Source of the DNA: Alphaproteobacteria bacterium
Lineage (GTDB): Bacteria > Pseudomonadota > Alphaproteobacteria > Micavibrionales > Micavibrionaceae
Assembly (NCBI GenBank): GCA_030639165.1
Contig: DAOWDF010000148.1
Location: 1 to 6,903, forward strand
DNA length: 6,903 bases
Direction of reading: 5' to 3'
The translations under genes were made by a program, and so were the position numbers. This document shows positions 1 to 6,830 of the stretch, one piece after another. The notes under the pieces were generated by a model. The model searched no databases. It saw only the letters and a list, made by a program, of their open reading frames with translations, and was not told the origin of the DNA. Positions within the stretch are counted from its first letter, which is position 1. Every line of letters starts with the position of its first letter.

Positions 1-1
1 T

Positions 2-2536
2 AAAGAGCTGGATAAAGTTGCCCGCGATGTTAAAAAGCGTAATGCGTTTTTAAGTAACCTAGATAAAAATCAAAAAGCTGAGTTTATTGCGCGTGAGCGT
101 AAGCTTAGCGAGCTTATAGATAAACGTAATGCAGCATTAAAGCGTGGCGCTGCTATTGGTTTTGCGGTCGTGGCTGCTGGAATTGCGTTCTCTATAAAGT
201 CATTTGCTGACTTTGAGCAGGGCTTGGCAGGTGTATCCAAGACAACAAATATCGTAGGTGATGACCTTGAAAAACTAGGGGATGAGATAACGGAAATCTC
301 AAAAGCTAGCGGTATATCCACAAATGCACTATTAACGCTTGCTCAATCTGCTGGTCAAATGGGAATAACTGGCACACCTAATATTGTTAAATTTACAAAA
401 GCAATGGCAACGCTTGAAAAAACTACGAATATAGCTGGTGAAACTGGCGCAATTGCAATCGCTCAATTAGTTGGTTTATCAAATGAAGATTTCGGAAATA
501 TAGATAGAATTAGCTCCGTTATCGTCGATCTTGGTAATAATTTTGCAACCCTAGAAGATAATATTGTATTTACAGCGTCGGAAATAGCGGGTGCGGGTTC
601 AATATTTGGGATAACGGCAACACAAGCACTATCATTAGCGGCGGCATTCTCAGAGCTTAAAGTACCACCGGAACTTGCTAGAACAGCCATAACATTAGCT
701 ATGGGCGGTATTCGTGATGCTATTCGTGGTGGTGGTGAAGAACTTGAGGTGTTGCAAGAAGTCACAGGGCAAACAGCCGATCAATTAAAAGAATCTTTCG
801 GCAAAGACGCAACGGTTGTATTCCAGCAATTCATTGACGGCCTCGCACGTATGGAAAAGCAGGGGTTAAGCACTGATGACACGTTAAAGGCGTTTAATTT
901 GCAGGGCTTGCGAATGAAGCCGACATTCCAAAAGCTTGCTGCTGGATCGGATGTGGTTCGTGATGCGTTATTGAGGGGTAAAGATGCTTATGATAGCAAC
1001 ACCGCCGCACAAAAAGAGCTTGCAGTCCAGCTTGACACTACACAAGGCCGATTAAATCAAGCTAAACAAAGATACAATGAAATAGCACGTGACATTGGAA
1101 AAGAATTTAATCCAGTTGTTACGGATAGCACTAATCTTTTATCTGATCTTGCTCCAGTTATTAAAGATTTTGTCATACCAGCTTTGAAATTATTATTAGA
1201 AACTCTCGATACTCTAATTGTAGGATTTAGCGCAATTACTGACGGTATAGGCTTTTTGGTTTTAAAGTTGTGGGAGTTCGGAAACGCTGCGGTTAGCGTG
1301 GCGGATAATATTAACAATAAGTTTAAAAAGACAGGCGATGCCATAAAGGCAAGTTTGGGTTTTGGTGATATTGAAAATAATGTTGTCACAAATATAGACA
1401 CTAAATCAAAGCCACTTGATTTAGCTTCTGGTGAGCGTGAATATGAGGCATTTAAAGCAAATATTGAGCGCAAGAAAAAACTTAAAGACGAAGAGTTGAA
1501 GCAACAACAGGACGGCCAGAAAGCCGATTTTGAAGCTATACAGGCAAAAGAAGAAGCGGAACAAAAAGCATTTGAAGCCAACAAAACCCGCGCAGAAATA
1601 TCCGCATTATTAGATAATGAAAACCGTACAGCGAGCGAAGAACAGCACTTGCAATCGCTAATTAAAAAAGAGCAAGCGGATATAGAAACGGAAACGCGCA
1701 AAAGAGATCGTGCAATACTAGCTAATCTATTGGATAACGAGAATAGAACCGCTGATGAGGAAGCATCTTTAAATTCATTACTTGCAAAAGAAGCTAATGA
1801 AATTGAAATTGAAGAGCGTAAACTTGAGCGTGAAACTGAAAAGCGCGAAGCTAAACTTGAATTAGAGCAAGAGCAATTTGAAGAAGATTTAGAGCGATTA
1901 AATGAGCGGTTATCTGGTAAGCGTGAACTTGAAGATGAATTTACATCATTAGTTGATCTTAAGGAAGCTGAACGACTTAAAAATAAAGCCAAAGGAACTA
2001 AGGACGAAGATAAAGCCGATAAAGCATTCGCAAAAGCCAAGATAAAAACAGGCCAAGAAGTAACTGCGAGCCTAATAGCAAGCACAACTGAATTATTCGA
2101 TAAGAAAACAGCAATAGGACAGGCCGCTGCTATTGCTGATAAGGCAATGCGTATATCAGAATCCATACAGTTCACATACACAGGGGCTACGCGAGCATTA
2201 GCAGATTATCCAGCGCCATATAGTTATGGTGTTGCGGCTGCTACTGTTGCGGCTGGTTTGGCTAATGTAGCAACGATATCGGGCGCGGCTGATGGTGGTA
2301 TGGTTCATGGTGGCGTATTCGGGCGCGATACAGAACCGTTTTTGTTAGCTAAAGGCGAGGCAATTGTCCCGTCTAAACTTAACCCATTATCAACTGATTT
2401 TGAGGGTGAGTTTGGCGAAGGTGGATTAGGTGGTTTTGGTGGTGGCCAAAATGTTCAAGTTGAGATAAGTTTAACTGATGATGCTGCTCGATTTATTACG
2501 GCGGGGCAGCGTGAAGATAGCGCGTTAGGAGTTTAG
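2..2536 (+). CDS. Phage tail tape measure protein, TP901/PhageMin_Tail type (5'-partial)
   Basis: The reading frame is open to the left edge, so the true start is outside the window; 844 codons are visible. Tape measure proteins set tail length, occupy the tube lumen and help DNA ejection. An Ala/Gly-rich hydrophobic stretch (about nt 140-200) leads into FADFEQGLAGVSKTT, the characteristic opening of the PhageMin_Tail/TP901 domain, which runs to about nt 1070 and includes AGQMGI and the SIFGITATQALSLAAAF segment. Hydrophobic or amphipathic helices follow (about nt 1165-1310). A long charged Glu/Lys/Arg-rich coiled-coil segment (about nt 1440-2060) contains a 40-residue tandem repeat. The C-terminal part has the Ala-rich helix (YGVAAATVAAGLANVATISG) and the Gly-rich GGMVHGGVFGRD...LLAKGEAIVP motif common at tape measure C-termini. 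At about 1.5 angstroms per residue, the visible part alone implies a tail of at least roughly 125 nm. No peptidase or lysozyme domain was recognised. The family is known; the tail length is inference. Confidence 0.93.
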   Translation, partial: KELDKVARDVKKRNAFLSNLDKNQKAEFIARERKLSELIDKRNAALKRGAAIGFAVVAAGIAFSIKSFADFEQGLAGVSKTTNIVGDDLEKLGDEITEISKASGISTNALLTLAQSAGQMGITGTPNIVKFTKAMATLEKTTNIAGETGAIAIAQLVGLSNEDFGNIDRISSVIVDLGNNFATLEDNIVFTASEIAGAGSIFGITATQALSLAAAFSELKVPPELARTAITLAMGGIRDAIRGGGEELEVLQEVTGQTADQLKESFGKDATVVFQQFIDGLARMEKQGLSTDDTLKAFNLQGLRMKPTFQKLAAGSDVVRDALLRGKDAYDSNTAAQKELAVQLDTTQGRLNQAKQRYNEIARDIGKEFNPVVTDSTNLLSDLAPVIKDFVIPALKLLLETLDTLIVGFSAITDGIGFLVLKLWEFGNAAVSVADNINNKFKKTGDAIKASLGFGDIENNVVTNIDTKSKPLDLASGEREYEAFKANIERKKKLKDEELKQQQDGQKADFEAIQAKEEAEQKAFEANKTRAEISALLDNENRTASEEQHLQSLIKKEQADIETETRKRDRAILANLLDNENRTADEEASLNSLLAKEANEIEIEERKLERETEKREAKLELEQEQFEEDLERLNERLSGKRELEDEFTSLVDLKEAERLKNKAKGTKDEDKADKAFAKAKIKTGQEVTASLIASTTELFDKKTAIGQAAAIADKAMRISESIQFTYTGATRALADYPAPYSYGVAAATVAAGLANVATISGAADGGMVHGGVFGRDTEPFLLAKGEAIVPSKLNPLSTDFEGEFGEGGLGGFGGGQNVQVEISLTDDAARFITAGQREDSALGV
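1595..1834 (+). repeat. Diverged 40-residue tandem repeat (two units) inside the tape measure coiled coil
   Basis: Two adjacent 120-nt units (1595-1714 and 1715-1834) encode 40 residues each, with 22 identical positions by my hand alignment. Both carry LLDNENRTA at the same offset, followed by a Glu/Lys-rich helix (EEQHLQSLIKKE in the first, EEASLNSLLAKE in the second). The codons differ widely between units, so the duplication is old or selection acts on protein rather than DNA. The exact 120-nt spacing was checked at the LLDNEN codons (1607 and 1727). No convincing third unit was found on either side. Confidence 0.85.
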
Positions 2537-2537
2537 A

Positions 2538-3356
2538 ATGAGTATTACAGGCGGAATAAGCTTCTATGATGCAAGCTATAGTTTATTTGTTAACAATGCT
2601 AGCGCGGTGGCTTCAAGCAATACTAGCGATCAGAATTTACCACTTGGCACGAACAATGTGTTCAAATGGGAAAGCAATGGGTCTGATGATCTAACCACTG
2701 AAACTTACACAGTGACGTTACCGAGCGCAGTATCATTCAGCCGCCTGTTTTTGATAGATCATAACTTCAAGAATTTTCAGGTTAAATATGGCGCGTCATT
2801 GGATTTTACGAACGTCATAGGCCTTGATAGTTATTCAGCTAATAATATTAACGTAACAGGATTTGCGCGTAATACAGCATATTTCGAGTTTAGCGCGGTT
2901 ACTACTGATACGATTATATTAACTATTGATACTACTCAAATTGTGGACGCGGAAAAGTTCTTAACGCAATTTATAGTGACGAATGAGCTTGGCACGTTAG
3001 AAGGATATCCGCAATTAAAGGGATTAAGTATTGATCGTAACAGTAAAAAGCAAAAGTCCATATCAGGGCGCGGGCATATTCAAAAAGGGTACGAGAGCGC
3101 AGCATTTAAGCTTGAATTAAAGCGCTACGGTATTCAAAATGACATTGACTTACTAGATGATTTACACGAAAGAGAAGAATATTTTTTAGTGTGGATATGC
3201 GGCGGGTTGCCCGATCAATTTAGGTTAAAACAACGCGGATTCTTGATTGAAAACCTTTACAACATGCAAATAGATAAGGCATTAAAAAACAGCCACGATA
3301 AAAATATATATACGGTAGGGGTCAATCAATCATATAGCTTTGTGGAGGTTGTTTAA
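2538..3356 (+). CDS. Probable distal tail / tail-tip protein (272 aa)
   Basis: This is a conserved-looking phage structural protein that I cannot assign to a named family with certainty. Its place directly after the tape measure and before the hub is where distal tail (Dit-like) or tail-tip proteins sit. Residues about 1-145 are rich in Ser, Thr, Asn and alternating hydrophobics. Segments such as TETYTVTLPSAVSFSRLFLI and YFEFSAVTTDTIILTIDTT look like a beta-sandwich resembling galactose-binding or carbohydrate-binding folds. Residues about 155-272 look like a second beta-rich unit, with an ISGRGH motif, a short acidic helix (NDIDLLDDLHERE), FLVWICGG and a Tyr/Asn-rich end. No signal peptide or membrane segment is seen. 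The start is fixed by AGGAG at 2527-2531, six bases before the ATG, and only one base separates it from the tape measure stop. Role is inferred from position; fold is inferred from residue pattern. Confidence 0.6.
   Translation: MSITGGISFYDASYSLFVNNASAVASSNTSDQNLPLGTNNVFKWESNGSDDLTTETYTVTLPSAVSFSRLFLIDHNFKNFQVKYGASLDFTNVIGLDSYSANNINVTGFARNTAYFEFSAVTTDTIILTIDTTQIVDAEKFLTQFIVTNELGTLEGYPQLKGLSIDRNSKKQKSISGRGHIQKGYESAAFKLELKRYGIQNDIDLLDDLHEREEYFLVWICGGLPDQFRLKQRGFLIENLYNMQIDKALKNSHDKNIYTVGVNQSYSFVEVV
3344..3348 (+). promoter_or_regulatory. Shine-Dalgarno GGAGG for the hub gene, inside the upstream gene
   Basis: A perfect GGAGG core lies within the last codons of the 272-residue tip protein gene, with 12 bases before the ATG at 3361. 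The spacing is longer than usual. Since the upstream stop (3354-3356) falls between the site and the start, translation of the two genes is probably coupled. Confidence 0.6.
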
Positions 3357-3360
3357 TTAA

Positions 3361-4590
3361 ATGGCTGGCGTTTATCCATTCAGAAATTACAGGGTATTGT
3401 TCACACCACTTATTAGCTTAAATGTGTATGGCTCAACGGTTGATGTTACTAAAGATGTTGATTTGACCGATTGGATTAACTCATTAGGCACGATCAAGCG
3501 TGAAATTGATAATGGTGATTACGATATAGGTGTATTTACGTTTGGCGATATCACATTAAATGCCATAAATTTTGATCGTAAATTTAACGGGTCGCACGAT
3601 GCGCAAAGTATATTCAAATTTAGCCGTGACAGGTGTAAAATTGAAATATTATTTTATGAAGAGGATGGCACAAGCTCTACACGGTTTAAGGGGCTTTTAA
3701 ATGATGATGCAACGCGTGAAGATATAGAAAAAAGCACGGTTAGATTTAAGGTTCTATCCCTAGATTCCATTTTCAGACAAGTGAAAGTTCCTGCTGGCTC
3801 AATAGTTGATGGTGATTTATTTTCCACGGCAATTAAAAAAGTGCTTAATGTGCCAGAAATAACCAGCACGCTCACTTATTCAGCAAGCAATGTTAATGTT
3901 GATTTAGATATAGCTATTGATGTTGGTGAGGTATTTTCTAATATCAATGCAAAATCCGCGCTAGATGATTTGTTATTAGCTTCTAACTCCATTTTGTACG
4001 TAGACAATTCGGATGTTATACACGTGAAGGCGCGTGAAGAAAGCGCGAATGTATTTGAATTATTTGGTGGTGGTGATTTATATGGCCGTGAGAATATACT
4101 GAAAATCAAGAACAAAAATAACGGCATGCAACGCTCGTTTAATTCTATCAAGGTTAATTCTGATACGATTGCAACCAATGAAGCATGGGTTACTGAATAC
4201 GGATTTAGGCAAAAATCAATATCATTCAGCTTTATAACCGATCTTGATAAGGAGGAATTGATAGCTAACCAGATATTGTCAGAATTTCACGTTCCTAAAG
4301 ATGAGTTTGAAATTGACGTGCTGACAAAAGATATCCAAACTATTGACCTTTTAGATATCGTTAAAATAGATTATAGTTACAGGGCTGCTGCTGATCATAG
4401 GGATGATCTTATATCAATGTATGGGCAAGCTGAATATGGCATTAGCCACTACGCATTAACTGCTGGCATGACGCGTATTTTGCCTAAAGAAAAATGGAAA
4501 GTGACGGCCATAGAAGAGCTTCCAAAAAAGATGCTCACTAGATTAAGATTGCGACGCACTGGCAAAGAAACACATGAAGGATACTTTTAA
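3361..4590 (+). CDS. Probable baseplate / tail-tip hub protein (409 aa)
   Basis: This likely forms the central hub at the tail tip, joining tube to fibre. Residues about 30-140 read as a beta-barrel of hub type: TDWINSLGTIKREIDNGDYD, then IEILFYEEDGTSSTRFKGLL and STVRFKVLSLDSIFRQ, the pattern seen in gp27/Tal-like first domains. Residues about 150-235 hold a helix-plus-strand unit (AKSALDDLLLASNSILYVDN, then DVIHVKAREE) typical of hub proteins where a long helix precedes a pair of strands. Residues about 245-390 are further beta-strand segments ending in KWKVTAIEELP. The tail is basic (LTRLRLRRTGK). No lysozyme, peptidase or collagen-like extension is visible, so it is a short hub compared with lambda J or evolved Tal proteins. 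It follows the tip gene by four bases and its stop overlaps the fibre start. Assignment rests on residue patterns and gene order, not on a strong signature. Confidence 0.6.
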   Translation: MAGVYPFRNYRVLFTPLISLNVYGSTVDVTKDVDLTDWINSLGTIKREIDNGDYDIGVFTFGDITLNAINFDRKFNGSHDAQSIFKFSRDRCKIEILFYEEDGTSSTRFKGLLNDDATREDIEKSTVRFKVLSLDSIFRQVKVPAGSIVDGDLFSTAIKKVLNVPEITSTLTYSASNVNVDLDIAIDVGEVFSNINAKSALDDLLLASNSILYVDNSDVIHVKAREESANVFELFGGGDLYGRENILKIKNKNNGMQRSFNSIKVNSDTIATNEAWVTEYGFRQKSISFSFITDLDKEELIANQILSEFHVPKDEFEIDVLTKDIQTIDLLDIVKIDYSYRAAADHRDDLISMYGQAEYGISHYALTAGMTRILPKEKWKVTAIEELPKKMLTRLRLRRTGKETHEGYF

Positions 4591-4592
4591 TG
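4576..4592 (+). promoter_or_regulatory. Shine-Dalgarno and TAATG stop-start overlap coupling hub and fibre
   Basis: GAAGGA (4576-4581) sits eight bases before the fibre ATG (4590-4592). The final A of the hub stop TAA (4588-4590) is the first base of that ATG. A one-base overlap of this kind usually lets terminating ribosomes restart, which would tie fibre output to hub output. Confidence 0.7.
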
Positions 4593-6455
4593 GGAACTAA
4601 TACCTTAAATAATATTACAGCGCCCAACCTAATTAGTGTTGATGACGTAAATCAATATTTTACATCCAATACAGGTGATTTTTACCCGCGCAATGCATCT
4701 TCTGGGGCTATTGAGGATTCCGCGCATAGCCTTGGTTCTGCGGCTACTCAATGGAAAAATATATACAGCAATAACATCATTATAAACGGCACTTTATTTG
4801 ACCCTGACGCATCGGGCGCGGGCATTGATGCGACTAACGCTATTGTTTCTGGCGCGACAAGAACGGGTAGCGGGCAGCCTGACTTTTTACGCGCAAGCGG
4901 GGCAGGTGCGAGCATGACAATACTCGCCACCACAACAAATCTTGCAATAACAGCCAATACCACCAGTATTGTGGTCGCTAGCGATATAGCGGTTTCATCA
5001 TTGACGGTTGCCCCTGCTGCTAATAACACATGCCTAGTTAATGATACACAATTAGCGGGCGCGGCTTCCACAAAATACACTGGTGAGCATGAAAGCGACC
5101 CGATATCTATTGATACGGTTGGCACTGAAATATCAGATAGAATAGGCGAATATATTTGCTTGAAGGGCACAGCTGAATATATGCTTGCGTATGTTGAAGA
5201 TGCCACGACATTACGCCACATTAAGCGCGGATACTTCTTTGATAGCTCAGGCGCTCCGATTGTGCGCGAGGTTAAATCTAACAATGATACACTAACAATT
5301 ATGTCACTTGGATGGGTCTTTATGGATGCGGATGGTGTAACGGTTGATGTCACTTATACATCGCCTATATACAACACTACAGAGCCATCAAGCCCTGTTA
5401 CTGATGACTACTGGTTTGATTTGGTTAGTCGCCTATGGAAGCGTTACGACGGCGCAGCATATCAGGAAGTTGATCGTATCCCTGTTGGCTTAGTGGTTGT
5501 TGACGGCACAAACGCAGTTGCAACACGTAGCTTTGATTTCACTAGGGCATTTTCTGACATCTCATCAATAGAAATTGAAGTTGAAAGCGTTACAAAGGCG
5601 CGATCAAATGCAGGAAAGAATGTTATATCGGTTTACGCGCAAACAAACACATATAATGCAGCGCCTTTGGACTGGGATATTACAACCGATCTGGAAAGCG
5701 GATTAACGGAAGCCGCAAGCACAACTTATTATCTCTATATCACGGAACAGGGCGCACCAAAGATAGCAACAGAGCGCCCATATGATCGGTTATCTGATTT
5801 AAAGGGCTATTATCACCCTTATCACTCATGGCGATACGTGGGCGACGTTTATAACAATAGCGTAAGCAATATTATATATAGTAGTAACAACTCGTTTGAA
5901 AAATCTGGCGCTATAGTAAAAATTAGAGAGCAAATTGCGTCTGGAGTTACTAGTGTAGATTTTGGAGTAACTGACTTAAATGCTAGATTTAGTAAATACC
6001 TAGTGAAAATGGAATCCGTAGTCACTGCATCTGCAACCGATATAACACTAAGGATAGGAATTGCGGGGGTCATAAAATCAGATGCTCAATATAGGTATTC
6101 AACACAAGAAACGGCTGATTCTGGATCAACTACTGGGCTTGCAAATTCATCCACGAATAATATTGCTGATACTAAGTTTATTATATCAGCAACCAGTGTA
6201 GGCCGTGGATTGGTAACGAATGACGCGGACGCTTCTTTGGGCGGGTCTATTGAGCTGCACGATATCCACAACACCGCTCGATATACCAATATAGAATGGA
6301 AAACCACCCATGAAAACGCGATTGTTACTCACAGGGCTATAGGCGGCGGTGTTTATGGGTCAAGCGCTGGTAATACCAATCCAATTGACACTATTAGGAT
6401 ATTAGCGACAACTGGTAATATATCTGGAAAATTTACATTATATGGGTGGAATTAA
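4590..6455 (+). CDS. Tail fibre / receptor-binding protein, multi-domain (621 aa)
   Basis: This is the probable host-recognition protein at the tail tip. Residues 1-75 contain AHSLGSAATQWKNIYSNN, a motif widespread near the N-terminal ends of phage fibres (LGS...W.NIY). Residues about 90-160 are rich in Ala, Thr and Ser with little charge, likely a beta-structured shaft. Residues about 262-320 carry PSSPVTDDYWFDLVSRLWKR followed by IPVGLVVVDG, a recurring fibre module. Residues about 376-430 hold YYLYIT, then GYYHPYHSWRYVGDVYNN. Residues about 435-621 form the C-terminal domain, ending in DTIRILATTGNISGKFTLYG, which matches the ...IRF..SSGNI.SG...LYG ending of many fibre tips. No chaperone or autoprotease domain is seen within it. 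The next gene encodes a fibre assembly chaperone, which supports the role. Arginine codon choice changes near residue 430. The receptor cannot be predicted. Family confidence is good; sub-domain limits are approximate. Confidence 0.85.
   Translation: MGTNTLNNITAPNLISVDDVNQYFTSNTGDFYPRNASSGAIEDSAHSLGSAATQWKNIYSNNIIINGTLFDPDASGAGIDATNAIVSGATRTGSGQPDFLRASGAGASMTILATTTNLAITANTTSIVVASDIAVSSLTVAPAANNTCLVNDTQLAGAASTKYTGEHESDPISIDTVGTEISDRIGEYICLKGTAEYMLAYVEDATTLRHIKRGYFFDSSGAPIVREVKSNNDTLTIMSLGWVFMDADGVTVDVTYTSPIYNTTEPSSPVTDDYWFDLVSRLWKRYDGAAYQEVDRIPVGLVVVDGTNAVATRSFDFTRAFSDISSIEIEVESVTKARSNAGKNVISVYAQTNTYNAAPLDWDITTDLESGLTEAASTTYYLYITEQGAPKIATERPYDRLSDLKGYYHPYHSWRYVGDVYNNSVSNIIYSSNNSFEKSGAIVKIREQIASGVTSVDFGVTDLNARFSKYLVKMESVVTASATDITLRIGIAGVIKSDAQYRYSTQETADSGSTTGLANSSTNNIADTKFIISATSVGRGLVTNDADASLGGSIELHDIHNTARYTNIEWKTTHENAIVTHRAIGGGVYGSSAGNTNPIDTIRILATTGNISGKFTLYGWN
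6445..6450 (+). promoter_or_regulatory. Shine-Dalgarno-like GGTGGA deciding the chaperone start
   Basis: GGTGGA lies seven bases before the ATG at 6458, inside the last codons of the fibre gene. It favours that ATG over the in-frame GTG at 6446, which overlaps this very site and has no good ribosome binding site in front of it. Confidence 0.55.
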
Positions 6456-6457
6456 GT

Positions 6458-6742
6458 ATGTTTAGAATGATGGACGGCAAGTTAATAGAACTAACCCAAG
6501 AAGAAAAAGATGAGCGTAATGCAGAAGAATTAGATTTTAATCAAAAAATGCCGAATAGGAGACTGAGAAACCTGAGGCGTAAGCGCGATAAAATGCTAAA
6601 GGATAGCGACTGGACGCAGTTGAATGACGCAATTATGAGCGCGGATAAAATGGATGAGTGGGTTACCTACAGGCAAAAACTAAGGGATTTGCCATCATTG
6701 TATCCAAATGCATATGATGTGGTATTCCCACAAAAACCATAA
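6458..6742 (+). CDS. Phage tail assembly chaperone, Phage_tail_APC type (94 aa)
   Basis: A small, charged, cytoplasmic protein that in this family assists folding or assembly of the adjacent tail fibre and is not normally a major virion component. The C-terminal half matches the Phage_tail_APC (PF16778) pattern closely: a basic helix with RRKRDKMLKDSDWTQL (about residues 40-55), then an Asp/Ala spacer, then WVTYRQKLRDLP (68-79), and a final VVFPQKP corresponding to the family's usual ...WP..P ending (Phe replaces Trp here). The N-terminal part (residues 1-35) is a short hydrophobic start followed by an acidic helix. I chose ATG 6458, two bases after the fibre stop and behind GGTGGA; an in-frame GTG at 6446 would add four residues and overlap the fibre gene. 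Its position immediately after the fibre is the classic place for a fibre chaperone. Confidence 0.87.
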   Translation: MFRMMDGKLIELTQEEKDERNAEELDFNQKMPNRRLRNLRRKRDKMLKDSDWTQLNDAIMSADKMDEWVTYRQKLRDLPSLYPNAYDVVFPQKP

Positions 6743-6830
6743 AATTACATTTAATTACAAATAAAGCTTTACTTTAATAAACGGATGTTATATAACTTAA
6801 TTAACTTAACCAAAACGAAAGAGATTAATT
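6743..6830 (+). other. AT-rich intergenic region with palindromes and direct repeats
   Basis: This is the only substantial gap in the window. AATTACA occurs twice, ten bases apart (6743-6749 and 6753-6759). Two perfect ten-base palindromes follow: TAAAGCTTTA (6762-6771) and GTTATATAAC (6787-6796). AACTTAA then occurs twice, nine bases apart (6795-6801 and 6804-6810). No GC-rich hairpin with a T-run is present, so there is no clear intrinsic terminator. The arrangement could be a promoter-operator, but in DNA this AT-rich short palindromes also arise by chance. Confidence 0.5.
6769..6796 (+). promoter_or_regulatory. Possible sigma-70-like promoter for the gene at 6831
   Basis: TTTACT (6769-6774) matches four of six bases of the -35 consensus. 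TATAAC (6791-6796) matches five of six bases of the -10 consensus, with a 16-base spacer. Transcription would start near 6803, about 28 bases before the ATG at 6831. The -10 box is contained in the palindrome GTTATATAAC. The match is modest and the background is AT-rich, so this is tentative. Confidence 0.33.

Noticed and set aside
170..172. GTG as the start of the tape measure gene
   Set aside because: The same frame is open all the way to position 2 and encodes plausible tape measure sequence (charged helix, then a hydrophobic stretch). No Shine-Dalgarno precedes 170. The gene is simply cut by the window edge.
1057..2181. Long open frame on the - strand opposite the tape measure coiled coil
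   Set aside because: Its product is extremely Ser-rich and low in complexity, as expected from the reverse complement of Glu/Lys/Ala/Leu-rich codons. It lies wholly within a convincing gene on the other strand and has no domain signature.
4588..4592. Programmed ribosomal frameshift joining hub and fibre
   Set aside because: There is no slippery heptamer at the junction, and a good ribosome binding site (GAAGGA) precedes the fibre ATG. A stop-start overlap explains the arrangement.
4748..5353. 201-codon open frame on the - strand opposite the fibre gene
   Set aside because: It lies fully within the fibre gene, which carries recognisable fibre motifs in this stretch. The product has no recognisable motif and fits a shadow frame.
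6446..6448. In-frame GTG as the start of the chaperone gene
   Set aside because: It overlaps the likely ribosome binding site GGTGGA and the end of the fibre gene. The ATG at 6458 has better spacing and gives a family-like N-terminus.
6762..6776. Possible intrinsic terminator after the chaperone gene
   Set aside because: The only hairpin is about five A/T-rich base pairs (TAAAG with CTTTA) and is not followed by a run of T, so it is too weak to call.
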